Positions 22,676 to 29,725 of a DNA stretch of 30,613 nucleotides are shown piece by piece. The stretch comes from CAYQEC01 sp964416425. Lineage in GTDB: Bacteria > Actinomycetota > Acidimicrobiia > Spongiisociales > UBA5794. The notes beneath the pieces are model-generated. The model did not search any database, was not told the origin of the DNA, and was given only the letters and a program-made list of their open reading frames with translations. The first letter of the stretch is position 1, and each line of letters opens with the position of its first letter. The DNA lies in NCBI GenBank assembly GCA_964416425.1, contig CAYQEC010000025.1, positions 1 through 30,613 of the forward strand, in the 5' to 3' direction. The position numbers and the translations under genes are program-made.

Positions 22676-24311
22676 CGGCCGCTGCTAGCCCACAGACGTG
22701 GACCGTCAGTCCCATCACCTGGAACATGGCGGCCTTGGCGGTGAGCGCCTCGTCGGCGGTTGCGTCATCTGCGCCGTAGGCGACGGTGACGTGGTTCGAC
22801 TTGTGCCGCGCCATGAACTGGTCACGGGTCACACCATGCAGGACCGCATGCATGATCGGCCACTGCGGCGTGGTCAAACGGAGCCGGCGGTCGGTCTCCT
22901 CTCGAGGGAGCGCGATGGCATCGCCTCTTCCCAGGTCGACGTGGAGTTCGTCTTCGAGCTGGTAGACGCGGCTCCACACGATCGGACCGGGCCGGGATAC
23001 TCCTCCGAGGGTCCCGCCGCCCAGTCTGAAGTAGGCGGGAGGTTGCCGTTCGCTCTTCGCCCCGGCGTACCCGCCCTCGACGTGCGATGCCGGAATCGAC
23101 CCGGAGATCATGAACGTCCAGACGAACTCGGGACCCGACCCCCGGTCGTAGTCCTCCCCCCACCTCACATCGTGCAGCGTCGTCGCCGGATCGAGGCCGA
23201 GCGCCTTCCACACCCGGGCGGTGACCACCAGGTCGACGGCGACACCCTCGTCGGCCTCGTTGAAATGCGGGATCGGACTGCCGTCCGCGATCACCTCGTC
23301 AGATCCGGACACCGTGATCGGCGGCCGGTCGGCGTTGTTGAGCAGACCCTCCGCCAGGTCGGAGGCGGGAACCATGTCGGCCAGACCGAGCTGGTACTGG
23401 ATCCCGATGGCATCACAGCCGAACCGATGGGCGATGCGGCCGGCGGCGACGTACATCTTGAGCTGGCTGAGTATCTGGTCCTCCGTGAGGTCCTCGGCTT
23501 CGTTCGGCCCGGTGACGAACTGGAGGCCCCGGTCGTCGAGCCAGCTGCGCGCCGCGGCGGCCTCCTCGTCCGAAACAAGCGCCATCTCCGCCAGCAGCGC
23601 CGATTGGCTGAGTCGCTCCTTGAAGATGCCGGCCCGGTTGATGAGCCGGTCCTCCAGGATGGCGTTGTACATCCCCATGCACCCCTCGTCGAAGACCCCG
23701 ATGATCGCTTTGCGGTGTAGCAGCTCGGTGGCGAGCCGGTGTCCGAGCGCGACCGAGGAGGAGGCCGCGCCCGGATCGAACCCGGCGACGTGGGATGTGT
23801 CGTGCTCGACCGTTCCCGTGTCGAGCCACGAGGCAAACCCCTCGAGGAAGGCTGCGTCTTCGAAGGTCTCGCTCCACAGCGTCGAGTAGGGACGCCCTGC
23901 CTTGGCCAGCGACGCGTTCAGATTGAGGAGACCTACGAGTCCCGGCCACTCACCGCTCCAGTTGGCGACGGTGAGAACAGGCCCGCGGTGGTGGAGCAAT
24001 CCGCTGAGCACGTGGTGGCTGAACTGCCAGACGGCCGTTGCCACGATCACCGCGGCGTCCGGGTCGATCGAGGTGAAGACGTCCATGCCCCGGCGCTGCG
24101 AGTCGATGAACCCGTGACCGGCGCCGTCGTCGTATTCGTGGCCCCGGCGGATCACCACCCCGTTGGCGCGTGCGACGGATTCGAGGGCCCTCTCGAGCCG
24201 GAGCTGTGCCGGCCATCCCGCCTGGTTGGCGGCCGGACGCGCATCGCCGCTCGCTACGAGGACGATCTGTCGATCTCGAGGTGGCGTGTCCACACCGTTC
24301 GTACTCGCCAT
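22668..24311 (-). CDS. L-fucose/L-arabinose isomerase family enzyme
   Basis: A 547-residue protein of the FucI/AraA-like fold (E. coli FucI is 591). It has a Rossmann-like N-terminal domain (IVLVASGDARPAANQ), DAAVIVATAVWQFSHH, TVANWSGEWPGLVGLLNL, IGVFDEGCMGMYNAI (203-217, acidic Asp208-Glu209) and the C-terminal KSNHVTVAYG block, whose His507 is a candidate metal ligand. Such enzymes use Mn2+ to convert an aldose to its ketose; FucI also accepts D-arabinose. Similarity is to the family rather than to FucI itself. The ATG at 24311 is preferred: AAGGAGG lies eight bases upstream, whereas the GTG at 24317 sits two bases after it. It is first gene of the leftward operon. Confidence 0.82.
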   Translation of the reverse strand: MASTNGVDTPPRDRQIVLVASGDARPAANQAGWPAQLRLERALESVARANGVVIRRGHEYDDGAGHGFIDSQRRGMDVFTSIDPDAAVIVATAVWQFSHHVLSGLLHHRGPVLTVANWSGEWPGLVGLLNLNASLAKAGRPYSTLWSETFEDAAFLEGFASWLDTGTVEHDTSHVAGFDPGAASSSVALGHRLATELLHRKAIIGVFDEGCMGMYNAILEDRLINRAGIFKERLSQSALLAEMALVSDEEAAAARSWLDDRGLQFVTGPNEAEDLTEDQILSQLKMYVAAGRIAHRFGCDAIGIQYQLGLADMVPASDLAEGLLNNADRPPITVSGSDEVIADGSPIPHFNEADEGVAVDLVVTARVWKALGLDPATTLHDVRWGEDYDRGSGPEFVWTFMISGSIPASHVEGGYAGAKSERQPPAYFRLGGGTLGGVSRPGPIVWSRVYQLEDELHVDLGRGDAIALPREETDRRLRLTTPQWPIMHAVLHGVTRDQFMARHKSNHVTVAYGADDATADEALTAKAAMFQVMGLTVHVCGLAAADV

Positions 24312-24326
24312 TGTCACTTCCTCCTT

Positions 24327-24370
24327 GCGGAATCGATTTCTAGCGTATCCATCTAGCCCCTGGCTGTCAA
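24327..24370 (-). promoter_or_regulatory. Leftward promoter with LacI-type operator
   Basis: On the minus strand, a perfect -35 TTGACA (24365-24370) is 17 bp from the -10 TACGCT (24342-24347). A CG-centred palindrome-like site (ATCGAT core at 24332-24337, flanked GAAATCGATTCC on the minus strand) begins right after the -10, over the expected start site. It resembles the core of the operator at 24437-24452, so the leftward operon should be repressed by the LacI protein it encodes. Confidence 0.65.
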
Positions 24371-24403
24371 TATGCTTGATACTGTTGCCATACTACTGCC
24401 CTC

Positions 24404-24452
24404 TTGACAGTGGCCAGCATACTGCGTTATGTTAATGAGAAATCGATATCTC
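24404..24452 (+). promoter_or_regulatory. Rightward promoter with LacI-type operator
   Basis: A perfect -35 TTGACA (24404-24409), a 17-18 bp spacer and a -10 TTATGT/TATGTT (24427-24433). The 16-bp site GAGAAATCGATATCTC (24437-24452) is an inverted repeat around CG with a single mismatched pair, and lies over or just after the start site. The centre lies 110 bp from the leftward operator, so the two could be joined by a DNA loop. The promoter serves the leader ORF, transporter and GH9-like genes. Confidence 0.7.
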
Positions 24453-24548
24453 AACATGAATCGGCGCTCGCCCATGCGTGCGTTCGGAGGGGGGTGGAGA
24501 CGTCACCCCAGATGGGCAAGCGCCCAAATGGATGGACAAGGAGGAAGA

Positions 24549-24614
24549 ATGGACTCTCGCCACGAGAATCAAGGGCCCGTCACGTGGCCCCGCTCGGAGA
24601 GGAGACTGGTATGA
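24549..24614 (+). CDS. Putative 21-residue leader peptide coupled to the sugar-binding protein gene
   Basis: An ATG with a strong ACAAGGAGGAAGA ribosome site opens a 21-codon frame, MDSRHENQGP ... RSERRLV, whose TGA overlaps the ATG of the lipoprotein gene (ATGA). The better ribosome site belongs to this small frame, not to the lipoprotein, so it could feed ribosomes to the next start. Codon bias is weaker than in the real genes, so it may be a translation-coupling device rather than a functional peptide. Confidence 0.4.
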   Translation: MDSRHENQGPVTWPRSERRLV

Positions 24615-25933
24615 AGCTGGCCGGCAGAATCGGTGTCGCCGCGGTTGCTCTGGCTCTGGTGGTGACAGGCTGTGGCTCGGACAGCGAGCCTGAAGCCTCG
24701 TCGACCACCGCGCCCGAGCAGACGACCTCGGGCGCCGAGCCCGTGACGCTGACGTTCTGGAAGTACCAGGACCCGGTGCAACAGCCGGTCCTGGAGAGCC
24801 TGATCGAGGAGTACAACGCGACCCACGACGGGGTCACGGTGGAACTCCAGACGTTCCCGTTCGATCAGTACCTGGCGGAGAAGGTGTTGACGGCCATGTC
24901 GGCCGGCACCGGGCCCGATGTGTTTTGGGTCAGCGCCGCGACGGTGCTGAACTTTGCCCCGGAGGGGCTCTTGGTGCCCCTCCAGGACGTGTTCACCGAA
25001 GATCTCCGGGCGGACTTCCTCCCGAGGAGTCTGGACGCCGTCACCTTCGGGAACGACGTCTACGGTATCCCGCACGAGATGGGATTGCAGGGCATGCTCT
25101 ACGACAAGGCGCTGTTCGAGGCGGAAGGCGTCAAGGTGCCCGAAACGTGGGATGAGCTCTTCACCGAACTGGGGCCTCTCTCCGAGGGCGCCCGTTCCGG
25201 GCTGCTCATCCCCACCAACCCGGACGTGTTCCAGAACTTCATCTGGTGGCCGTTCCTCTGGTCCAACGGCGGGGAAGCCGTCTCCGACGACTGGAGCGAA
25301 GCAACCATCAACAGCGAGGCAGGAGTCGAGGCCCTCGCGCTCTGGGGTGACCTGATGAACGAGGGAATCGCGGCCCCGACCTCCTCCGGCGCCTTCGGCG
25401 ACGAACTGGGCCAGGGCACCGTGGCCGCCGCCGCTCTCGGGATGTGGGCGGTGAGCAACCTGACCGAGAACTACCCGGATCTGGAAGTGGGGGCGAGCCC
25501 GTTGCCGCTGCCGCCCGGAGGAACCTCCTCCGAGGCCTTCGGTGGCTGGTACACCGCCGTTTCCTCGGCATCCGAGCACCAGGCAGAGGCGAAGGACTTC
25601 GCAGTGTGGCTGTTCGGCCAAAACACCGAGAATGCGGTGGCCCTCACGAGAGCGATGACGACTCTGTCTCCCCGTATCTCGGTGACCGAGCAGCTCAAGG
25701 AACTCCCCGAGTTCCAGGCCGAGCCCCTGGTCGGCTTCCTCGACATCTGGGAATCGGCACGACCGGAGCCGGCGTACCCGCCGGAGATCAACACTGCGGT
25801 GACCGACGCGCTCCAGGCCGTGATGTTCGGCGGAGTCAGCGCCCAGGATGCAGCCGACGCGGCTGCGGCGACGATCAACTCCTACCTCGAGTCGGCTCAG
25901 GCTGAAAAGATCAGGAGCCTCCTCGACCAGTGA
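24611..25933 (+). CDS. Carbohydrate ABC transporter substrate-binding lipoprotein (CUT1)
   Basis: A 440-residue lipoprotein. A lipobox VTGC places the lipidated Cys at 21 after a hydrophobic core (7-19). A Ser/Thr/Glu-rich tether (22-45) leads to the mature binding fold: VTLTFWKYQDP, then GPDVFWVSAATVLNFAPEGLLVPL, FGNDVYGIPHEMGLQGMLYDKALF and a C-terminal lobe with WWPFLWSNGG and GEWYTAVSS-like segments (here FGGWYTAVSSASEHQAEAKDFAVWL). The lipoprotein should bind an oligosaccharide at the cell surface and hand it to the two permeases. The start is the ATG after GGAGAGGAGA. It overlaps the first permease gene by four bases (GTGA). Substrate is unknown. Confidence 0.92.
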   Translation: MKLAGRIGVAAVALALVVTGCGSDSEPEASSTTAPEQTTSGAEPVTLTFWKYQDPVQQPVLESLIEEYNATHDGVTVELQTFPFDQYLAEKVLTAMSAGTGPDVFWVSAATVLNFAPEGLLVPLQDVFTEDLRADFLPRSLDAVTFGNDVYGIPHEMGLQGMLYDKALFEAEGVKVPETWDELFTELGPLSEGARSGLLIPTNPDVFQNFIWWPFLWSNGGEAVSDDWSEATINSEAGVEALALWGDLMNEGIAAPTSSGAFGDELGQGTVAAAALGMWAVSNLTENYPDLEVGASPLPLPPGGTSSEAFGGWYTAVSSASEHQAEAKDFAVWLFGQNTENAVALTRAMTTLSPRISVTEQLKELPEFQAEPLVGFLDIWESARPEPAYPPEINTAVTDALQAVMFGGVSAQDAADAAAATINSYLESAQAEKIRSLLDQ

Positions 25934-26856
25934 AACGATTCGGTCAATACCGCGGGACGACCCTTCCGCGGAGGAAGGTGACCAAGCGGCGGTCCGGCGA
26001 AGGCCGGGCCGCCGCCTTCCTGCTGGCCCCCGACGTCATCGGCCTGGCCCTGATCTACGTCGGGCCGATCCTCTTCACCATCTACCTCAGCTTCTTCTCC
26101 TGGAACGGCATCAGCCCCGATCGAACCTTCGTCGGGTTCGACAACTACCAGTACCTCCTCAACGACCCCTCGTGGACGACATCGCTCCATGTCAGCTTGC
26201 TCTACGTGCTGATGTACGTTCCCCTCGTCACCGGCGGCGCTCTGCTGCTCGCGATCCTGGTCGCCCAGGAGCTACCCGAATCGAAGCTGTACCGGACGAT
26301 CTACTTCCTGCCGATCGCGGTCCCGATCGTCGTCGGCGCCATCGTCTGGCAGCTCATCTTCCAGCCGAGCTACGGGTTCATCAACTACCTGCTGCAGCTG
26401 GTCGGCGCTCCCCCGCAGCCGTGGCTCAGCTCCCCCACCCAGGCACTGTTCGTCGTCGTGCTCGTCTCCGCCTGGAAACAGGTCGGCTACTTCATGATCA
26501 TCTTCCTGGCGGCGATACTGGCGGTTCCCCGAGAGTATCTCGAGGTCGCCTCGATCGACGGGGCAGGGGCGGTTCGCCGCTTCCGGTCGATCATCTGGCC
26601 CCTGATCCGCCCGACCACCATCTTCGTGGTGGTGATGACGACGATCCTGGCGCTCCAGGACTTCGACCAGATCTTCGTTCTCACCCGCGGCGGGCCCAAT
26701 TACGGGACCTACGTGCAGGTCTACTACATCTACGACCAGATGCTGAAGTTCCTCCGCATGGGCCCCGCATCAGCTGCTTCGGTGGTGCTCTTCCTCATCA
26801 TCATGACCCTGAGCATCGCCCAGATACGTCTCTTCCGGGGTGCGAACAATGACTAG
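25930..26856 (+). CDS. Sugar ABC transporter permease, MalF/UgpA type
   Basis: A 308-residue CUT1 permease. Six helices follow a basic cytoplasmic N-terminus (PRRKVTKRRSGEGR). The EAA loop that contacts the ATPase is EVASIDGAGAVRRFRSIIWPLIRP, and the post-helix sequence ALQDFDQIFVLTRGGPNYGT is the typical MalF-like signature. It starts at a GTG overlapping the lipoprotein stop and ends eight bases inside the second permease gene. It should pair with that permease to form the membrane channel. No ATPase gene is in this locus, so a shared MsmK-like ATPase encoded elsewhere is likely. Confidence 0.92.
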   Translation: MKRFGQYRGTTLPRRKVTKRRSGEGRAAAFLLAPDVIGLALIYVGPILFTIYLSFFSWNGISPDRTFVGFDNYQYLLNDPSWTTSLHVSLLYVLMYVPLVTGGALLLAILVAQELPESKLYRTIYFLPIAVPIVVGAIVWQLIFQPSYGFINYLLQLVGAPPQPWLSSPTQALFVVVLVSAWKQVGYFMIIFLAAILAVPREYLEVASIDGAGAVRRFRSIIWPLIRPTTIFVVVMTTILALQDFDQIFVLTRGGPNYGTYVQVYYIYDQMLKFLRMGPASAASVVLFLIIMTLSIAQIRLFRGANND

Positions 26857-27679
26857 GCGCCGGCGGCGGCTGCAACGCGCCCTGCTGCGCACCATGATGC
26901 TCGCCATCGGTGTGGTGATGATCTTCCCGTTCCTGTGGATGGTGGCTTCGGCCTTCAAGTCGAACAAGGAGATCCTGCAATACCCACCCTCGCTCCTGCC
27001 CACCGAATGGCATCCCGAGAACTTCGTCAACGTGTTCTCCGACGTTCCGTTCGGCCGCTACATGTTCAACTCGGGATTCGTGGCGATCACCGTCACCGCG
27101 GCCGCCCTGCTGCTTCACACCATGGCCGGCTATGCGCTCGCGGTGTTTCGATTTCGAGGCAGGAACGTGCTGTTCTTCATGATCATCGGAACGATGATGG
27201 TGCCGTTCTACTCCCTGCTGGTGCCGCTGCTGCAACTGTCGAAGGCCCTGGGCTGGATCGACAGCTTCACCGGCCTGATCATCCCCTGGATACCCCACGG
27301 CTTCGGGATCTTCCTGATGCGGCAGTACTTCATGGACTTCCCGCGCGAGCTGCGGGACGCCGCCGCAGTCGACGGCGCCAGCCATCTCCGCACCTTCTTC
27401 CACATTGCCCTCCCAACGGCATACCCCGTCATGGCAGCGCTGGGCATCATCTACTTCATCGGCAACTGGGACCGATTCCTCTGGCCGCTGATCATCATCA
27501 ACTCGCCGGACAAATACACCGTGCCGCTCGGCCTGGTCCAGTTCCAAGGCCAGTACTCGACTCAGTGGGGCACCCTGATGGCGGCTGCCGTCGTGGCGAG
27601 CATCCCGACCCTGTTCCTCTTCGTGGCGCTCCAGAAGCGTATTGTTGCCGGCGTGACCATGTCGGGCATCAAGGGCTAG
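26849..27679 (+). CDS. Sugar ABC transporter permease, MalG type
   Basis: A 276-residue CUT1 permease. The N-terminal region reads IGVVMIFPFLWMVASAFKSNKEI, as in MalG-like proteins; the EAA loop is ELRDAAAVDGASHLRTFFHIALPTAYPV; and the C-terminus (ALQKRIVAGVTMSGIKG) is the usual MalG-type ending. The ATG at 26849 gives an eight-base overlap with the first permease gene; a GTG at 26840 would add three residues. It ends three bases before the GH9-like gene, so all rightward genes should be on one message. Confidence 0.92.
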   Translation: MTRRRRRLQRALLRTMMLAIGVVMIFPFLWMVASAFKSNKEILQYPPSLLPTEWHPENFVNVFSDVPFGRYMFNSGFVAITVTAAALLLHTMAGYALAVFRFRGRNVLFFMIIGTMMVPFYSLLVPLLQLSKALGWIDSFTGLIIPWIPHGFGIFLMRQYFMDFPRELRDAAAVDGASHLRTFFHIALPTAYPVMAALGIIYFIGNWDRFLWPLIIINSPDKYTVPLGLVQFQGQYSTQWGTLMAAAVVASIPTLFLFVALQKRIVAGVTMSGIKG

Positions 27680-27682
27680 GAC

Positions 27683-29725
27683 GTGCCGTTCTCCCTGCTC
27701 GTGAGCCAGCTCGGTTATCGACCGGAGGATCCGAAGGTCGCGGTCGTTCGCGGTCCCTGCCCCTCGCCGGACGATCCGGGTGACGTCGCCGTCGTCGATG
27801 CCACCACCGGCGAGCAGGTCGCAGTGGTTCCCGCGGTCCCTTGCGGCGACCGGTGGGGCGCCGAGATGTGGACCGCGGATTTCAGTGAGACCGATCGGCC
27901 GGGGAGGTATCGCCTCGAGCTGCCGGACCACGGGATCCGTTCCAGCGAGTTCGCCGTGGCCGACGAGATCCTCCTCACGGAGACGCTGCGGCCGACCTCG
28001 GTCGAGAACCTCCAAGCCAGGATCGGCGGCAAGCTCGGCTGGCAGGACTGCGCATTCGACGGCCGCGGAGTCGAGAGCCACGCCGTGGTCCTCCTCGGCT
28101 TGTGCGACGTGCTCACCAGAGTCCCCGACGCCGAAGCCGGCCTCGCCTCCGAGTTGCACGATCAGCTGCGCCACGGGGCCGATTACCTGGTGGCCTGTGT
28201 CCGGCCGGATGGCTCGGTGATGAACGAGATGTACATCGCACGAGACCGCACCGTGTGGACGCTCGCCGCCCTAGCGTGCCTGGCGCTGGCAAGGACGGCG
28301 GGCATCGTCTCTTCGGGCCGGTACCTGGACGCCGCCAAGCAGACCTGGGAGTGGGTCGGGTCGGCCACGCCGACCGAACAGGAACGTCGCACCGACCTCG
28401 AGATCACCCGGCAGATCTTCGGCCAGTACCCGCCGTGGGAGCCCCCGGCGGCGAGACGCGGCCGCGACCTGCTCCTCATGCTGCGGGCCGCGACCGAGCT
28501 GTATCGCAACACCAACGATCTGTCGTACGCCCGCCAGGCCGAAGAGCTGGCAAGGACCATCCGGGTTGAGTATCAGGTCGTGCAGCCGGGAGAGGATGGG
28601 CTCTACGGCCACTTCCTGGCATGGCCGGGAACGTCACTGCACCAGCGCGCCTGGGAGCACGCCGGCTGGGGATACAACTGCGGCGCAGTGCTGCCGGACG
28701 ACGTGTCCGGGTTCGTCGCCCTGCTGGAGCTGTTTCCCGGCGGCGCCGACGCCAACCTGTGGCGCACCGTGCTGCACGACTACGCCTATGGGTACCTGCT
28801 GCCGGTTTCCCAGCGGACGCCGTTCTCCATCTATCCCCTGGGAGATTTCGAGGGTGAGCTCCGCTTCTTCGGCCCGTCGTGGCACGGCTTCAACGGGATG
28901 TACGGGCAGATCGCCCGCACCTCGATGCTTCTCGGCCGCCTCTTCCACGACCAGCGATTCGAACGGATCGCTCTCGCCAATCTGCAATGGGTCGCCGGAG
29001 CCAACTGCGGCGTGGAGACCGGGCCGGGGCGGTACCAGGGGCTTTCGTGGATATCGGGTTTGGGCGCGCTGAGCAGCGAGGCCTGGAGCGGGATCCCGGG
29101 CTCGATCGGCAACGGCTTCTGCGCAACACCTCAGTTTCAGCTCGATCACCTCGACGACGTGGTCGACGCTCCGCGGTACCAGACCGAGGAGGACTGGCTC
29201 GTCCACAACGGCTCGTGGCTGAGCGGCCTGGCGGAGACATCTACCCGCCCGCGGCTCAAGGTTCGTACCACCGAGCGCGGGGTCCCGGTCCCGGCTGAGA
29301 TCGAGGTCACCGCCGGCGAGCAGCGCCGGAGCCTGGTCGGGAACGGCCGCGGTGTCGCCGTCGCCGAGCTGCCGCGCTTCGCCGCCGCCACGGTGGCTGT
29401 GATCTGGCAGGGCCACACCATCCGGCGCTCCGTCGAGACGATCTCGGGGGCGACACACCAGGTGTTAGTCGACTTCGCCGCGGCACTCCGCATCGACTGC
29501 GCCAGCTCCCGGCAGGTGGAGATCCACAACGACGGCACCACGCCCGCCGAGGCCGCGGTCCGGATCGAGGATGCCGGCTACGCGGCAGACAGCGAGGTCG
29601 TCATCGAGCCGGGCCAGGCCGAGACACTGCCGGTCCCGGACCAGATCCCGGGCTGGTACCGGGTGGTAGCCACCACCGCCTGGTCGCAGCTGATCGGTGA
29701 GCGCCGCGGCCCCGGGCCCTCCTGA
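27683..29725 (+). CDS. Divergent GH9-like (alpha/alpha)6 glycosidase, no signal peptide
   Basis: A 680-residue protein. Residues 1-95 form an Ig-like domain like the CelD N-terminus (LLVSQLGYRPEDPKVAVV), 100-520 is an (alpha/alpha)6 toroid, and 525-680 a tail of beta-rich modules. The GH9 region that normally reads HDAGDY is GWQDCAFDGRG (Asp122, Asp126), so the Asp-x-x-Asp is spaced by one extra residue. The C-terminal block TEEDWLVHNGSWLSGL (Glu502/503, Asn509) matches the GH9 NE-VAL-xNA region. It should act on beta-linked glycans, but substrate and even activity are uncertain. The start is GTG at 27683, three bases after the permease stop, with a weak AAGGG site, so coupling is probable. 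No signal peptide. Confidence 0.7.
   Translation: MPFSLLVSQLGYRPEDPKVAVVRGPCPSPDDPGDVAVVDATTGEQVAVVPAVPCGDRWGAEMWTADFSETDRPGRYRLELPDHGIRSSEFAVADEILLTETLRPTSVENLQARIGGKLGWQDCAFDGRGVESHAVVLLGLCDVLTRVPDAEAGLASELHDQLRHGADYLVACVRPDGSVMNEMYIARDRTVWTLAALACLALARTAGIVSSGRYLDAAKQTWEWVGSATPTEQERRTDLEITRQIFGQYPPWEPPAARRGRDLLLMLRAATELYRNTNDLSYARQAEELARTIRVEYQVVQPGEDGLYGHFLAWPGTSLHQRAWEHAGWGYNCGAVLPDDVSGFVALLELFPGGADANLWRTVLHDYAYGYLLPVSQRTPFSIYPLGDFEGELRFFGPSWHGFNGMYGQIARTSMLLGRLFHDQRFERIALANLQWVAGANCGVETGPGRYQGLSWISGLGALSSEAWSGIPGSIGNGFCATPQFQLDHLDDVVDAPRYQTEEDWLVHNGSWLSGLAETSTRPRLKVRTTERGVPVPAEIEVTAGEQRRSLVGNGRGVAVAELPRFAAATVAVIWQGHTIRRSVETISGATHQVLVDFAAALRIDCASSRQVEIHNDGTTPAEAAVRIEDAGYAADSEVVIEPGQAETLPVPDQIPGWYRVVATTAWSQLIGERRGPGPS

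Noticed and set aside
24429..24548. Longer version of the leader ORF starting at 24429
   Set aside because: It would begin at the operator and lacks a ribosome site; the ATG at 24549 has the strong one.
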